64,000 bases of DNA from Fibrobacter sp. Lineage in GTDB: Bacteria > Fibrobacterota > Fibrobacteria > Fibrobacterales > Fibrobacteraceae. Position 1 is the first letter of the stretch. Each line of letters starts with the position of its first letter. The stretch spans positions 1-64,000 of the forward strand of contig JAKSIM010000004.1 of NCBI GenBank assembly GCA_024398845.1, in the 5' to 3' direction. Of this stretch, positions 45,165 to 55,103 are shown in pieces. The notes below the pieces were generated by a model, which worked only from the letters and a program-made list of their open reading frames with translations, did not search any database and was not told the origin of the DNA. The translations under genes were made by a program, and so were the position numbers.

Positions 45165-46340
45165 TTACTTTTTGGGGTTACGCTCGTCGAATTCACCCAG
45201 GGACTTGTAGCCGTCGTTCAAAAGGGCGTCGTAGAGTTCGTTGCGCATGGCATGGGCGGCCATCCAACGGAAAGCCACCACAGAATAGCACTGTACCGCA
45301 TCGCAACCCATCTTAATAAGGTCATAAGCCTTGTAGCCATGATCAATACCGCCACAAGCAATAACACTCATTTGCGGGTAATGTTCGCGAATATACTTTA
45401 CATTCCATACCATATTCTCGTACAGCGGGCGGCCCGACATCCCCCCGCAGTCGCCGTCGGCGCGGAGCGGAGTCAGCTCCTCGAACTTCGTTTCTACCGG
45501 GAGTTCGCTAATCTTTGCCGACGGGTAAGTATTCCCCACTACCACGCCATTCACGCCCGTACGCACAAGCATATCCATAATGGCAATCAAGTGACGTTCC
45601 GACAAATCCGGGCTGAGCTTAGCGTAAACAGCCTTGCGCAGTCCAAGCGTATTGCGGAAGTTCATAATTTCGGTAAAGATGCGTTCCGAGAAACTCATAT
45701 CGAGGTCTACACGAGATTCCCCGGTATTCGGGCAACTCACATTGATTTCAATATAGTCGGCAGCCTTGTAGGCAATCGAAAAACTTTCAATAATATCTTT
45801 GAGTTTTTCTTCTTCATCGGTAATGCCCGGAGTTTCTGCAACGGAAATACCAACGCTCATGCCTACCTTGTGCGCTCGCCCCAACTGAGAGTCAACGCGC
45901 CTAGCAATAACATCTACGCCTTCGTTATTGAGGCCCATGCTATTGTGAATCGCGCGGTCCTTTTCAATGAATCCTATACGCGGACGGTGCGTATTGCCTT
46001 CGCGGAACTTGCGCGTCGCCGTACCAACGGTAATGCCACCAAAACCAACATTCGCATAATCACAAATGCGGTTCGCCGTCTTATTTGCACCGGCGGCCAA
46101 AATAATCGGACAACCAAAATACAGCGAATTACTGTGGTCCGCAAAAGTCACGACACGCCTTAAAGGCTTGCTCAAGTCCGGACGACCACCCATAAACGGG
46201 ATTAACGGAGCAAACCTTGCGACATGCTTAAACGAATCATGTCGGAATTCTGGAGAATTGTGAAAAATTTTACGAATCAGCGCCAAAATTTTGTCGCTAA
46301 AGCGTAGGTAATATTCATGATTAATACATTCAAAAGCCAT
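45165..46340 (-). CDS. pyrD: Dihydroorotate dehydrogenase-like protein
   Basis: Oxidises dihydroorotate to orotate in pyrimidine synthesis, with FMN. 391 residues. GFGGITVGTAT, NSMGLNNEGVDVIARR, EINVSCPNT and YAKLSPDLS are DHODH hallmarks. GGIDHGYKAYDLIKMGCDAVQCYS forms the phosphate-binding end. The N-terminal ~90 residues hold helices, as in membrane-associated class 2 enzymes. The electron acceptor is probably a quinone, which would fit the menaquinone gene nearby. It is divergent from the M20 peptidase gene. Confidence 0.9.
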   Translation of the reverse strand: MAFECINHEYYLRFSDKILALIRKIFHNSPEFRHDSFKHVARFAPLIPFMGGRPDLSKPLRRVVTFADHSNSLYFGCPIILAAGANKTANRICDYANVGFGGITVGTATRKFREGNTHRPRIGFIEKDRAIHNSMGLNNEGVDVIARRVDSQLGRAHKVGMSVGISVAETPGITDEEEKLKDIIESFSIAYKAADYIEINVSCPNTGESRVDLDMSFSERIFTEIMNFRNTLGLRKAVYAKLSPDLSERHLIAIMDMLVRTGVNGVVVGNTYPSAKISELPVETKFEELTPLRADGDCGGMSGRPLYENMVWNVKYIREHYPQMSVIACGGIDHGYKAYDLIKMGCDAVQCYSVVAFRWMAAHAMRNELYDALLNDGYKSLGEFDERNPKK

Positions 46341-46373
46341 ATGTAACTAAATTATAAAAAAAGAGGTAGCAAA

Positions 46374-47759
46374 ATGAATTTTGACGCAGAAAAAAGGATA
46401 CATGAGAGCCTCCCGAAGTATATAGAGGCCCTAAAACAGCTCGTACGCATTCCGTCCATCAGTTTTGACAATTTTGACAAGAAATTTGTTCTTGAGAGCG
46501 CAGACGCTGTCAAGGAAATGTTCCAAAAAGCCGGATTTACGAATATTCAATTCTTAACGCCTCCCAGCGGGCGCCCCACGGTTTATGCCGAGAGCCTTAC
46601 CCGCAAAGACAAACCGACCGTTTTGCTGTACGCCCACCACGATGTGCAGCCCACCATGCGTGAAGCCCTGTGGCAAACCAAGCCCTTTGAGCCAATCCTA
46701 AAGGGAGACCGCCTGTACGGGCGCGGTACCGCCGACGACAAAGCGGGCATCATCACGCATATCGCCGCCACCGAACAGGTCCGCGAATTTCTGGGCGACG
46801 AGGGCCCGAATCTCAAATTTATCATCGAAGGCGAAGAAGAATCCGGCAGCGCGGGTTTTGAATCCATTTTGAGCGAACACGCCGAACTCTTAAAATGCGA
46901 TGCCGTCATTGTCGCTGACCTCGGAAACTTCGCCAAAGGCGTTCCGTCCATTACCACGACGCTCCGTGGCATGAGTGCCGTAGCCGTGACATTAAGCGCT
47001 ACCAAGGCGCCACTCCATTCGGGCAGCTGGTCAGGCCCGATTCCGGACCCCACGCAGGCCCTTTGCCGCATGATAGCCTCCCTCACCCGCGATGACGGCA
47101 GCATTGCCATTCCGCATTTCGAAGACGGCCTTGTTCCCCCAACCGAAGCGGAACTCGCCTCGTACCGGAGTCTCGGTTACAGCGAAAAAACTCTCCGTTC
47201 CGAAGCAGGCGTCTTGGCTGGAACCAAACTAACCGTACCCGAAAAAGAAATTCTGGAATCGCTGTGGCGCAGACCATCCATAGTCGTCACCGCCATTGAA
47301 TCTGGAAGCCGAGTCAACGCCGGAAACGTTTTGCAAAACAGCGCCTATGCCCGCATAGGCATTCGCCTTGCCCCAGGGATGGACGCCAACGATTGTACGC
47401 AAAAACTCGTTGACTTTTTAAAAGTTCGCGTTCCGAACGGACTCGAAAGCGAATTTATTATTGAAGACGGCGCAAACCCATTCACTACCGACACAACACA
47501 CCCCTTCTTTAAAAAGATGAGTGACGCCATGGCTTGTGCCTACAAAACCGAGACAAAATTCATTGGTTGCGGAGCCAGTATCCCCGGAGCAGAGCTCTTC
47601 CGCAAGACCTTTGGCGACATTCCAATACTCCTAGTTGGAATAGAAGATCCGGAGTGTGCAGCCCATGGAGAAAACGAAAGCTTGTACGTACCCGATTTTG
47701 AGCACGGAATCGTGGCCGAAACGCTATTTTTTGCAAGTCTCGGCCAAGCTCAAAAGTGA
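46374..47759 (+). CDS. M20 family dipeptidase
   Basis: 461 residues. The zinc site is clear: YAHHDVQP, GRGTADDKAG and EGEEESGS supply His, bridging Asp and Glu ligands. A lid or dimerisation domain (about 200-330) and a late His in CAAHGENESLYV follow. Family members (CNDP-like) cleave dipeptides or acylated amino acids in the cytoplasm. No signal peptide is seen. AGAGGTAGC precedes the ATG. Exact substrate unknown. Confidence 0.93.
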   Translation: MNFDAEKRIHESLPKYIEALKQLVRIPSISFDNFDKKFVLESADAVKEMFQKAGFTNIQFLTPPSGRPTVYAESLTRKDKPTVLLYAHHDVQPTMREALWQTKPFEPILKGDRLYGRGTADDKAGIITHIAATEQVREFLGDEGPNLKFIIEGEEESGSAGFESILSEHAELLKCDAVIVADLGNFAKGVPSITTTLRGMSAVAVTLSATKAPLHSGSWSGPIPDPTQALCRMIASLTRDDGSIAIPHFEDGLVPPTEAELASYRSLGYSEKTLRSEAGVLAGTKLTVPEKEILESLWRRPSIVVTAIESGSRVNAGNVLQNSAYARIGIRLAPGMDANDCTQKLVDFLKVRVPNGLESEFIIEDGANPFTTDTTHPFFKKMSDAMACAYKTETKFIGCGASIPGAELFRKTFGDIPILLVGIEDPECAAHGENESLYVPDFEHGIVAETLFFASLGQAQK

Positions 47760-47834
47760 TTTAAAACACACGGGCCTTTTGCTAATCCATTCATAGACAA
47801 ATAATTACCTAAATTAAGTTATGAAAGGTGCAAT

Positions 47835-48524
47835 ATGGGTAATCGACTGGTAATTTTAACAGGCGCAGGAATAAGCGCAGAATCGGGTCTCCGAACATTC
47901 CGCGGAAACGACGGAATGTGGGAACACGAAAACATCGAGGATGTGTGCACTCCTCGTGCTCTTCGTCGTGACCCGAAACGCGTTATGGATTTCTATAACT
48001 TTTTGCGCAAAGGACTCCCGAGCCACCAGCCAAACGCCGCCCATATCGCCCTCGCCGAATTAGAAGACCGTCTTGGGGACGATTTCCTTTTGATTACCCA
48101 AAACGTCGATGACCTGCACGAACGTGCGGGAAGCAAGCGAGTTCTCCACATGCACGGAGACTTAATGAAACTCCGCTGCACGCACAACGAGAACCACGTT
48201 TTCCTTTTTGACAAAGAAGAAACGCTAGACACAAAGTGTCCATTCTGCGGAGCTGGAACTCGCCCCGACATTGTATTCTTTGAAGAAATCCCTCTATACA
48301 TGGATCAAATTCAAGAAGCCTTGAGAGAATGCGATGACTTCGTATACATTGGCACGAGCAGCGTTGTTTACCCGGCAGCAGGCTTCAAGAATTTCGCCAA
48401 GCAATTTGGCGCGAAAGTCACCTGCCTCAATTTGGAAATTCCGGCACACGACCGAGATACCGATGTTTTTATTCAGGGCAAGGCAACCGAAATCGTGCCC
48501 AAGTGGTGCAAGGAATTCAAGTAG
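47835..48524 (+). CDS. cobB: NAD-dependent protein deacylase (sirtuin)
   Basis: Removes acyl groups from lysines using NAD. 229 residues, the size of bacterial class III sirtuins. GAGISAESGLRTFRG, TQNVDDLHERAGS and LHMHGDL (catalytic His) are intact. The zinc-binding part is unusual: LRCTHNENHVF then TKCPFCGAG, giving three Cys rather than the usual four. A His may substitute. GTSSVVYPAAGF and CLNLE near the end bind NAD. Confidence 0.93.
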   Translation: MGNRLVILTGAGISAESGLRTFRGNDGMWEHENIEDVCTPRALRRDPKRVMDFYNFLRKGLPSHQPNAAHIALAELEDRLGDDFLLITQNVDDLHERAGSKRVLHMHGDLMKLRCTHNENHVFLFDKEETLDTKCPFCGAGTRPDIVFFEEIPLYMDQIQEALRECDDFVYIGTSSVVYPAAGFKNFAKQFGAKVTCLNLEIPAHDRDTDVFIQGKATEIVPKWCKEFK

Positions 48525-48587
48525 TCCGCACCAACAACACGCATAAACAGTCCGCGCAGCACACTTTCAAAAAACTATATTTGCGGC

Positions 48588-49628
48588 ATGTCCCGAATTT
48601 CAGAATCCGAAGCTCTTGATTTATTTTTGAACGCTCCTTTGGAGGAGCTTTGCTATCGCGCGAATGCAGAAAAGGAATCCCGCCACGGGAAATCCGTGTA
48701 TTGGGTCAACAACCGTCAAATCAATTACACAAACGTTTGCGTATTGCACTGCAAGTTCTGCGCGTTTAGCCGCATCAAAAAAGATAGCCCGACCGCCTAC
48801 GACTGGGACTACGAAACCATCCGCGGCAAGGCGGCCGAAGCGGTGAACGCGGGTGCGCGCGAACTGCACATTGTAGGCGGTCTCCATCCGGACCACCCGT
48901 TCGACTACTACATCGAAATGCTCCGCAAATTGCGCAAGGAATTCCCGCATGCAAACCTGAAGGCCTTTACCGCCGTGGAAATCTGCCATTTCGCAAAACT
49001 TTCGGGTCAAACTCCCTACGACATCATGGCGACCTTGAAAGACGCAGGTCTTGACGCCCTCCCCGGTGGAGGCGCCGAAATCTTGGTGCAGAGCGTACGC
49101 GACCAGATTTGCCCCGGCAAGGAAACCGGCGAGGAATGGCTCGAAGTGCACAGGGCCGCCCACAAATTGGGAATCCCGACAAACGCGACCATGCTCTTTG
49201 GCCACATCGAGAAGCCGAAGGACCGCATCGCCCACATGGCAATGCTCCGCAAGTTGCAGGACGAAGCGCCGGGATTCTTCGCGTTCATCCCGCTCGTCTA
49301 CCATCCGGAGCACAACGCGCTGCACAAGATTGTACCGAACATCACGACGCAAGAAGACATTTTGCGCACGGTCGCCGTCGCGCGCCTGTTCCTCGACAAC
49401 TTCCCGCACATCAAGGCGTACTGGATCCAGATGGGCATCGAGACCGCCATGAAGGCCCTGCACGCAGGCGCGAGCGATTTGGACGGGACAATAATCGAGG
49501 AGAAAATCACCCATGCGGCGGGCGCTACGGTACCCGTCGGGATGAGCCCCGAAAGGATGCGTGCGCTGATTACAAGCGAAGGCCTCGAACCCGTGGAACG
49601 CGACGCCCTGTACGAACGCTTCTCGTAA
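48588..49628 (+). CDS. mqnE: Aminodeoxyfutalosine synthase
   Basis: Radical-SAM enzyme of the futalosine route to menaquinone. 346 residues. The cluster-binding Cys are in NVCVLHCKFCAF (about 50-61). HIVGGLHPD, LKAFTAVEICHFA, LPGGGAEI and ATMLFGHIE are typical of MqnE rather than MqnC. The product is cytoplasmic. No other mqn gene is in the window. Menaquinone is the likely quinone for the succinate dehydrogenase/fumarate reductase encoded at 57571-61123. Confidence 0.93.
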   Translation: MSRISESEALDLFLNAPLEELCYRANAEKESRHGKSVYWVNNRQINYTNVCVLHCKFCAFSRIKKDSPTAYDWDYETIRGKAAEAVNAGARELHIVGGLHPDHPFDYYIEMLRKLRKEFPHANLKAFTAVEICHFAKLSGQTPYDIMATLKDAGLDALPGGGAEILVQSVRDQICPGKETGEEWLEVHRAAHKLGIPTNATMLFGHIEKPKDRIAHMAMLRKLQDEAPGFFAFIPLVYHPEHNALHKIVPNITTQEDILRTVAVARLFLDNFPHIKAYWIQMGIETAMKALHAGASDLDGTIIEEKITHAAGATVPVGMSPERMRALITSEGLEPVERDALYERFS

Positions 49629-49725
49629 CAGGAACGCAAGGCAACTTCGCCCCTAAAAAGCCTAAACTTTTAGATTTTAAACGAGAATCCAATTCACTCG
49701 TCAAAAATCTTTGTACATTATGGGT

Positions 49726-51333
49726 ATGAAGATTTTGTCAAAAGTATTATCCATTTTAGCGGTTTTGGCCGCCTTCTCATTCGCCGACAGCACCATCGTT
49801 GATACGGCAAAAACCGCCGCGAACTCGGCCACATTTAACCGCCCTGCAGACACAGTCATTTCAACATCGGAAGCTGAAAAACAGGCAGCCGATTCCAAGC
49901 ATGAAGCTGTTTGGATTAAACTAGAAGGCGATGTAGAGCCCAGCATGTACGACTTTTGCGCCCGCGCCATTGGCGAAGCTTTAGAGAAAAAGCCGGATTA
50001 TATCATCTTTGAAATCAACACCTTCGGTGGCCGCCTCGACGCCGCCTTCGATATTGTTGACACCATTATGGCGGTCAAAGGCGCCACAACCATAGCACTC
50101 GTCAAAAAGAAGGCCATTAGCGCAGGTTCCCTCATTGCGCTCTCTTGTCAGCGCCTTTACATGCTTGAGGCTACGACGATTGGCGACTGCGCCCCCATTG
50201 TGCAAAACAGCGACGGCACGCCGCAAATCATAGGCGAAAAAATTCAATCTCCGCTCCGTGCCAAGTTCCGCAATTTGGCCCAACGAAACGGCTACCCGGA
50301 ACTCTTGAGTTCAGCCTTCGTCACTCCGGAACTCGAAATTCTGGAACTCTCCGCCAAACTAGACGCAGGCAAAAAGACCGAACGCGACACGACTCTCGTG
50401 ATTGAAGGTGAAAAATATATGGTGATGAGCGATAGCGCCAAAGCCTTCTGGGGTTCGCCCAAGATTCTCGTAAAAGAGGGCGAGCTCCTCACCATGACCG
50501 ACAAGGAAGCCTATGAACTCGGGTTCTCCAAGGGGACCTTCAAGGACCGCGAAGACTTTGAGACAAAACTCGCCATTGTGCAAAAAAGCGAAGTCGAGAC
50601 AACGATGGGAGAAGACATCGCAAGCGCTATCGCCGCAATTTCGGGTTTGCTCCTGATTCTCGGATTCGGCGCGCTGTACATTGAATTCAAGACGCCTGGC
50701 TTTGGCATGTTCGGCGTCATCGGGATTATCTTGATTGGAGTCGTATTCCTCGGGCAATTCGCGCCGCAGCTCGACGGCTACATTCCGGTCATTTTGCTCG
50801 TGGCAGGCATCGCCCTCTTCCTCGTCGAGATTTTCGTGATGCCGGGGACGTTCCTGTTTGGCGTTGGAGGCATCATCTGCATGATTTTTGCGCTCGCCTT
50901 GAGCTACGACCCGACGAACATTCCGGAGTACGTCCCCGAAGCCGTCGAAACAACATTTGACGCGACGCCCTGGCTGTTTGGCTTGCTATTTATATTGACA
51001 TGCGCGGCCGTGGCACTAATCATCCCAGTGGCAGCAAGCAAGTACCTGATTCCGCTGTTGCCCGAAGGCTGGACCCCGATGCTCAAGACGGACCTCGAAA
51101 GTGCAGCCTCCCCCACCGAAGACGTGCAAGAAGTGAACGTGGGCGATACGGGAACGGCCAAGACGTTCCTCCGTCCTGTTGGCCAAGCAAGCTTTACCAT
51201 GGCGGACGGCAGCACAAAGCTGCTTGACGTGCAAACCCGCGGCGAAATCATCGAAGCCGGCCAGAAGGTGCAAGTCATCGCCGTACAGGAAGCGCACATT
51301 TTCGTATCTGCCGACGAAAGAGGACTATCCTAA
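49726..51333 (+). CDS. NfeD-family membrane protein with ClpP-like serine protease domain
   Basis: About 535 residues. Signal peptide (MKILSKVLSILAVLAAFSFA), then a periplasmic ClpP/SppA-class domain (about 45-260) with FEINTFGGRLDAAFDI and the catalytic-type KKAISAGSLIALSC. Four or five membrane helices follow (about 300-435), then a C-terminal OB-fold domain (TGTAKTFLRPVG, QKVQVIAVQEAHIFV). Such proteins partner flotillins and may process stomatin-like proteins. The floA gene follows, the usual pairing. ATG 49726 was chosen for the signal peptide; ATG 49720 is also possible. Confidence 0.92.
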   Translation: MKILSKVLSILAVLAAFSFADSTIVDTAKTAANSATFNRPADTVISTSEAEKQAADSKHEAVWIKLEGDVEPSMYDFCARAIGEALEKKPDYIIFEINTFGGRLDAAFDIVDTIMAVKGATTIALVKKKAISAGSLIALSCQRLYMLEATTIGDCAPIVQNSDGTPQIIGEKIQSPLRAKFRNLAQRNGYPELLSSAFVTPELEILELSAKLDAGKKTERDTTLVIEGEKYMVMSDSAKAFWGSPKILVKEGELLTMTDKEAYELGFSKGTFKDREDFETKLAIVQKSEVETTMGEDIASAIAAISGLLLILGFGALYIEFKTPGFGMFGVIGIILIGVVFLGQFAPQLDGYIPVILLVAGIALFLVEIFVMPGTFLFGVGGIICMIFALALSYDPTNIPEYVPEAVETTFDATPWLFGLLFILTCAAVALIIPVAASKYLIPLLPEGWTPMLKTDLESAASPTEDVQEVNVGDTGTAKTFLRPVGQASFTMADGSTKLLDVQTRGEIIEAGQKVQVIAVQEAHIFVSADERGLS

Positions 51334-51366
51334 GCGCAATCCTATCAAGTATTTTAGTAGAAAATC

Positions 51367-51408
51367 GGCTCCAACCGAGCAAGTCCTCGGAATTTGGAGC
51401 CTTTTTTT
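51367..51408 (+). terminator. Terminator after the nfeD-like gene
   Basis: GGCTCCAA/TTGGAGCC outer stem with an inner CCGAG/CTCGG stem and a seven-T run. floA therefore probably also has its own promoter. Confidence 0.88.
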
Positions 51409-51465
51409 GTTTTATCATCTTTTTTTTGCTATTATAGTCTTAGATAACATTTACGGAGAATCTTT

Positions 51466-52437
51466 ATGAACACTCTTCTCACCGCAGGCATTGTCCTTGC
51501 AGCCATTATCGTCCTCATCCTCCTCGTCTTCATGGCGAAGTTCTTTAGCCTGTGGTTGCAGGCTTTGTTCTCTAGGGCGAACGTGAGCATTTTCCAGCTC
51601 ATCGGTATGCGTTTGCGTAAGGTGCCGCCTCAGGTGATTGTGGAAGCGCGCATCCTCAGCTGCAAGGCCGGCCTCCCGGTCGACACGAACCTCCTCGAAG
51701 CCCACTACCTTTCCCGCGGTAACGTGCTCCGCGTGATTCAGGCTTTGATTGCCGCCAACAAGGCTAACATCAAGCTCGACTTCAAGGAAGCCGCCGCCAT
51801 CGACCTCGCTGGCCGTAATGTGCTGGAAGCCGTGCAGATGTCCGTGAACCCGAAGGTCATCGAAACCCCGAAGGTTTCCGCCGTGGCTCTCGACGGTATC
51901 CAGCTCCACGCCATCACCCGCATTACCGTGCGTGCAAGCATCCAGAAGCTCGTCGGCGGCGCTGGCGAAGAAACGGTCGTCGCCCGCGTTGGCGAAGGCA
52001 TCGTGAGTTCCATCGGTTCAGCTCAGAGCCACAAGGAAGTGCTCGAGAACCCGAACATGATTTCGAAGAAGGTGCTCGCTTCCGGCCTCGACGCCGGTAC
52101 CGCATTCGAAATTCTCTCCATCGACATCGCCGACGTGGACGTGGGCCAGAACATCGGCGCCATCCTCGAAACCGACCGTGCCGAAGCTGACAAGAAGATT
52201 GCACAGGCAAAGGCAGAAGAACGCCGCGCCATGGCTTACGCCGCCGAACAAGAAATGAAGGCGAAGGTCATGGAAATGAAGGCCAAGCTCGTGGAAGCCG
52301 AAGCCCAAATCCCGATGGCCATGGCAAGCGCACTCCGCGACGGCAAACTCGGCGTGATGGACTATTACAACCTCAAGAACATCGAAGCCGACACGCAGAT
52401 GCGTAAAGAAATCGGCAACGCTCCCGAGGCAAAGTAA
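51466..52437 (+). CDS. floA: Flotillin-like protein FloA
   Basis: Scaffold of functional membrane microdomains. 323 residues, family length. One N-terminal membrane helix ([19 protein letters not shown]), then a PHB-like domain ([53 protein letters not shown]) and a helical Ala/Glu/Lys-rich tail ([19 protein letters not shown]). Upstream is its usual partner, an NfeD-type protease. Confidence 0.95.
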   Translation: MNTLLTAGIVLAAIIVLILLVFMAKFFSLWLQALFSRANVSIFQLIGMRLRKVPPQVIVEARILSCKAGLPVDTNLLEAHYLSRGNVLRVIQALIAANKANIKLDFKEAAAIDLAGRNVLEAVQMSVNPKVIETPKVSAVALDGIQLHAITRITVRASIQKLVGGAGEETVVARVGEGIVSSIGSAQSHKEVLENPNMISKKVLASGLDAGTAFEILSIDIADVDVGQNIGAILETDRAEADKKIAQAKAEERRAMAYAAEQEMKAKVMEMKAKLVEAEAQIPMAMASALRDGKLGVMDYYNLKNIEADTQMRKEIGNAPEAK

Positions 52438-52456
52438 CAACGGGCACGGAGCCTAG

Positions 52457-53362
52457 ATGGAATCCTTACTCATTCTCGTAGCGATTTTCGTTATTGACGC
52501 AGTCATCAAGAGTGCGGCAAAAAAACGTAAGCAGCAACAGCAGTTGCCGCCGCAAAATCAGTCGCACCCTAAGAATTCCGAAGACGAGGAAAACGACCGT
52601 AGCCAGGCTCCGCGAAGCCTCCAGGACTTGATCCGTCAATTCCAGGAAGCGCAGCGCGAAGCATCGCAAGGCACATACGTGCCGCCTACGCCCCCCGTAG
52701 AGGAAGACGAAGACGATGTGGACGAGTTGCCCGTGGTTACACCTGCAAATCCAGGGCATTTCAGTTTCATGGAAATCGCGGAATCCGTCATCCAGTGGGA
52801 AGAAGTCAGCGTTGATTACTTGCAAGACGCTTTTGGTTTTTCCAAGGCTACGGCAACGAAGGTTCTCGCAGAACTGCAAGAGCACAAGATTGTCGGCCGC
52901 GACATGGGCGACGGTTACTGTGACGTGCTTGTTCACGACAAGGTGGAACTAGCAAACCTGTTCAAACGCGAACAGCTTGAAGCTAAAAAAGCCATGCAAA
53001 AAGAGCTTGCCCGCAAAAAGGCTGAACTCCAAAGCAAATGGAAGCACAAGGCAGAAACGCCCAAAGCCTCCATTGAAGCCAACGCACCCAACGCAGTCAA
53101 CGGCATCGACGCAGAGTTGGAACGTCAGCGCCAGCTGAACGAACTGGAAGCACGCGCCCACGAGTCCCGCGAAGCAGCTCATGCAGCAAACAGCGGGGAA
53201 CTCGAAGCTCTTGCCGCCGCAGCAGCCTCTGTAGACGCCTCCACTACTGCAAAAACAATCCAACGCCACTTTAACATCGCCGAAATCCGCCACGGATTCA
53301 TTTGGGCAAAAGTCATTGACGAGCCAAGATTCAAGCGTCGCTGGAGCGCTCGGGCTCGATAA
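52457..53362 (+). CDS. Membrane-anchored protein with FtsK-gamma-like winged helix
   Basis: 301 residues. The start MESLLILVAIFVIDAVI is a membrane anchor, followed by a Gln/Pro/Glu-rich linker (about 25-90). Residues about 100-165 (VSVDYLQDAFGFSKATATK, AELQEHKIVG) resemble the winged-helix gamma domain of FtsK, which reads DNA. A long charged helix and a basic end (FKRRWSARAR) follow. It is 19 bp after floA and likely co-transcribed. Role unknown; a link between membrane and DNA is conceivable. Confidence 0.75.
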   Translation: MESLLILVAIFVIDAVIKSAAKKRKQQQQLPPQNQSHPKNSEDEENDRSQAPRSLQDLIRQFQEAQREASQGTYVPPTPPVEEDEDDVDELPVVTPANPGHFSFMEIAESVIQWEEVSVDYLQDAFGFSKATATKVLAELQEHKIVGRDMGDGYCDVLVHDKVELANLFKREQLEAKKAMQKELARKKAELQSKWKHKAETPKASIEANAPNAVNGIDAELERQRQLNELEARAHESREAAHAANSGELEALAAAAASVDASTTAKTIQRHFNIAEIRHGFIWAKVIDEPRFKRRWSARAR

Positions 53363-53396
53363 TCATTCAAGCCCCTTTCAAGTCCAATTCTAGCTC

Positions 53397-53440
53397 AAAA
53401 TAGAACTTATCTCTTTTTTATCGAGAGAAAGTTCTATTTT
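53397..53440. terminator. Bidirectional terminator
   Basis: AAAATAGAACTT pairs with AAGTTCTATTTT around a 20-base loop containing CTCT/AGAG. It lies between two convergent genes. Confidence 0.88.
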
Positions 53441-53452
53441 CGCGTGTTTAAA

Positions 53453-54226
53453 TTACCCCTTCGCAAATCTGCTCAAGAATGCGTTCAGGCGTTCGTTGCC
53501 CGACTGGTTGAACACGAAATCAGGCGTTCCCTGTTCCACAACCACGCCCTTGTCCATGAAGATGACCTTGTTCGCCACATCGCGGGCAAAGGCCATTTCG
53601 TGCGTCACGATGACCATCGTCATGCGGTCTTCTGCAAGGTCCTTGATAATCTTCAAAACTTCGCCAGTGAGTTCCGGGTCCAAGGCGCTCGTCGGTTCAT
53701 CGAAGAACAGAATTTTAGGATTCATAGCGAGGGCGCGGGCAATCGAAACGCGCTGCTGCTGGCCACCGCTCAATTCGCACGGGTATGCCTTTTCCTTGCC
53801 CTCGAGCCCCATGCGTTTTAGCAAAAAAAGCCCCATGGCGCGGGCATCCTTGCGATCGTTGCCCAGGACGCGCACCGGAGCAAGGCACAAATTCTGAAGC
53901 ACCGTCAAATGCGGGAACAAGTTGAAATTCTGGAACACAAGCCCTGTAGAGAGGCGGATTTCACGAAGCACGCTTGCCGAGGCGTATTTTGCGGCACCCT
54001 TCTTGTCCACCCCCACAATCATATCCTTGCCATTCACAGAAACGGTTCCCGCATCAAGCATTTCAAGCTGGGTAATGCAACGAAGAAGCGTGCTCTTGCC
54101 GGAACCGCTCGGGCCAATAATCGAAAGCACCTCGCCCTCGTTCAAGTCAAAGGAGATGTCCTTCAGCACAAGGTTTTCGCCAAAGGATTTCTTCAGGTGT
54201 TCCACTTTTAAAATTGCATTATCCAT
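53453..54226 (-). CDS. Polar amino-acid ABC transporter, ATP-binding protein
   Basis: Drives amino-acid uptake with ATP. About 257 residues from the ATG at 54226 (a TTG 18 bp upstream is the alternative). Walker A is GPSGSGKSTLL, the signature LSGGQQQRVSIARAL, Walker B ILFFDEPTSALDPEL and the switch VTHEM. This is the GlnQ/HisP subfamily. It follows the permease gene closely on the same strand. The substrate cannot be fixed from sequence. Confidence 0.94.
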   Translation of the reverse strand: MDNAILKVEHLKKSFGENLVLKDISFDLNEGEVLSIIGPSGSGKSTLLRCITQLEMLDAGTVSVNGKDMIVGVDKKGAAKYASASVLREIRLSTGLVFQNFNLFPHLTVLQNLCLAPVRVLGNDRKDARAMGLFLLKRMGLEGKEKAYPCELSGGQQQRVSIARALAMNPKILFFDEPTSALDPELTGEVLKIIKDLAEDRMTMVIVTHEMAFARDVANKVIFMDKGVVVEQGTPDFVFNQSGNERLNAFLSRFAKG

Positions 54227-54247
54227 TTTCAAACCGCCGTTCAACCA

Positions 54248-54907
54248 CTACCTGTAATAATTCAGTTTCTTTTCCAAATAGGCAAAAAGCGTACTGAGCA
54301 AAAGATTCGCGACATAGTAAAACACGCCTGCGACGAACAACGGATAGATGCTTGCATAGGCGGCCTGCTGCTTCTTGGCGAGCGAAAAAAGTTCCGTCAC
54401 GGCAATCACCTGTGCGAGGGAAGTATCCTTCACCAAGGTAATCACTTCGTTCGCGCTCGCGGGCACCACCTGCTTTACCACCTGCGGCAAAATGATGCGG
54501 AAGAACGTCTGCTTTTTGGTAAGCCCAAGCATTGTCGCCGCCTCGTACTGCCCCTTGGGAATCGCCTGGATTCCACCGCGGAAGATTTCGGCAAAGTATG
54601 CCGCATAGTTTATGCTGAACGCAGCAATCACCGCCGGGAAACGGTCAAAGGAAATCCCGAGCCCAGAATATTCGCTCAGGTAGTAACTGCCGAAGTAAAT
54701 AGCCACAATCTGCAACAGCAAAGGCGTTCCGCGCATCACGGAGATGTAAAACGACACCGGATAACGAATGACACGGAACCGGCTCATCTTGAGGACCGCA
54801 ATGAGAAGCCCAAGCGGAATGGAGAACAGGAGCGTGAGCCCGAAGATGGCGAGCGTCGTGCAGAATCCATCCCAGAGAATCGGCAGAAGAGTTGCTAAAT
54901 CAGACAT
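54248..54907 (-). CDS. Polar amino-acid ABC transporter, permease
   Basis: 219 residues with about five membrane helices. MRGTPLLLQIVAIYFG and the EAA loop AATMLGLTKKQTFFRIILPQ are typical of the HisM/GlnP family. A single permease gene suggests a homodimer. It lies between the binding protein and the ATPase in one operon. Confidence 0.94.
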   Translation of the reverse strand: MSDLATLLPILWDGFCTTLAIFGLTLLFSIPLGLLIAVLKMSRFRVIRYPVSFYISVMRGTPLLLQIVAIYFGSYYLSEYSGLGISFDRFPAVIAAFSINYAAYFAEIFRGGIQAIPKGQYEAATMLGLTKKQTFFRIILPQVVKQVVPASANEVITLVKDTSLAQVIAVTELFSLAKKQQAAYASIYPLFVAGVFYYVANLLLSTLFAYLEKKLNYYR

Positions 54908-54910
54908 AAT

Positions 54911-55074
54911 TAGACGAGAGACGAGAGACGAGAGAAATTTTTTTAGACGAGAGAGATTTTTTTAGACGACAACTGCACAAGGCGAGAGATTTATGATATA
55001 ACAAAACATTTTTCCAAACGGAGTAAAAGCAACTCAACAACGTAATCATCTAGCTATCTTTCGTCTCTCGTCTG
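54911..55074. repeat. GACGAGA heptamer repeat with inverted counterpart
   Basis: Three tandem GACGAGA units (54913-54933), two more degenerate groups up to about 54970, and the reverse complement TCGTCTCTCGTC at 55061-55072. The 196-bp gap between binding-protein and permease genes is otherwise empty. Pairing in the transcript could form a long-range hairpin that changes the ratio of the two products. Confidence 0.75.
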
Positions 55075-55103
55075 TAGCTTTGCGAAGCAAAGCGTTCTTT
55101 CGC

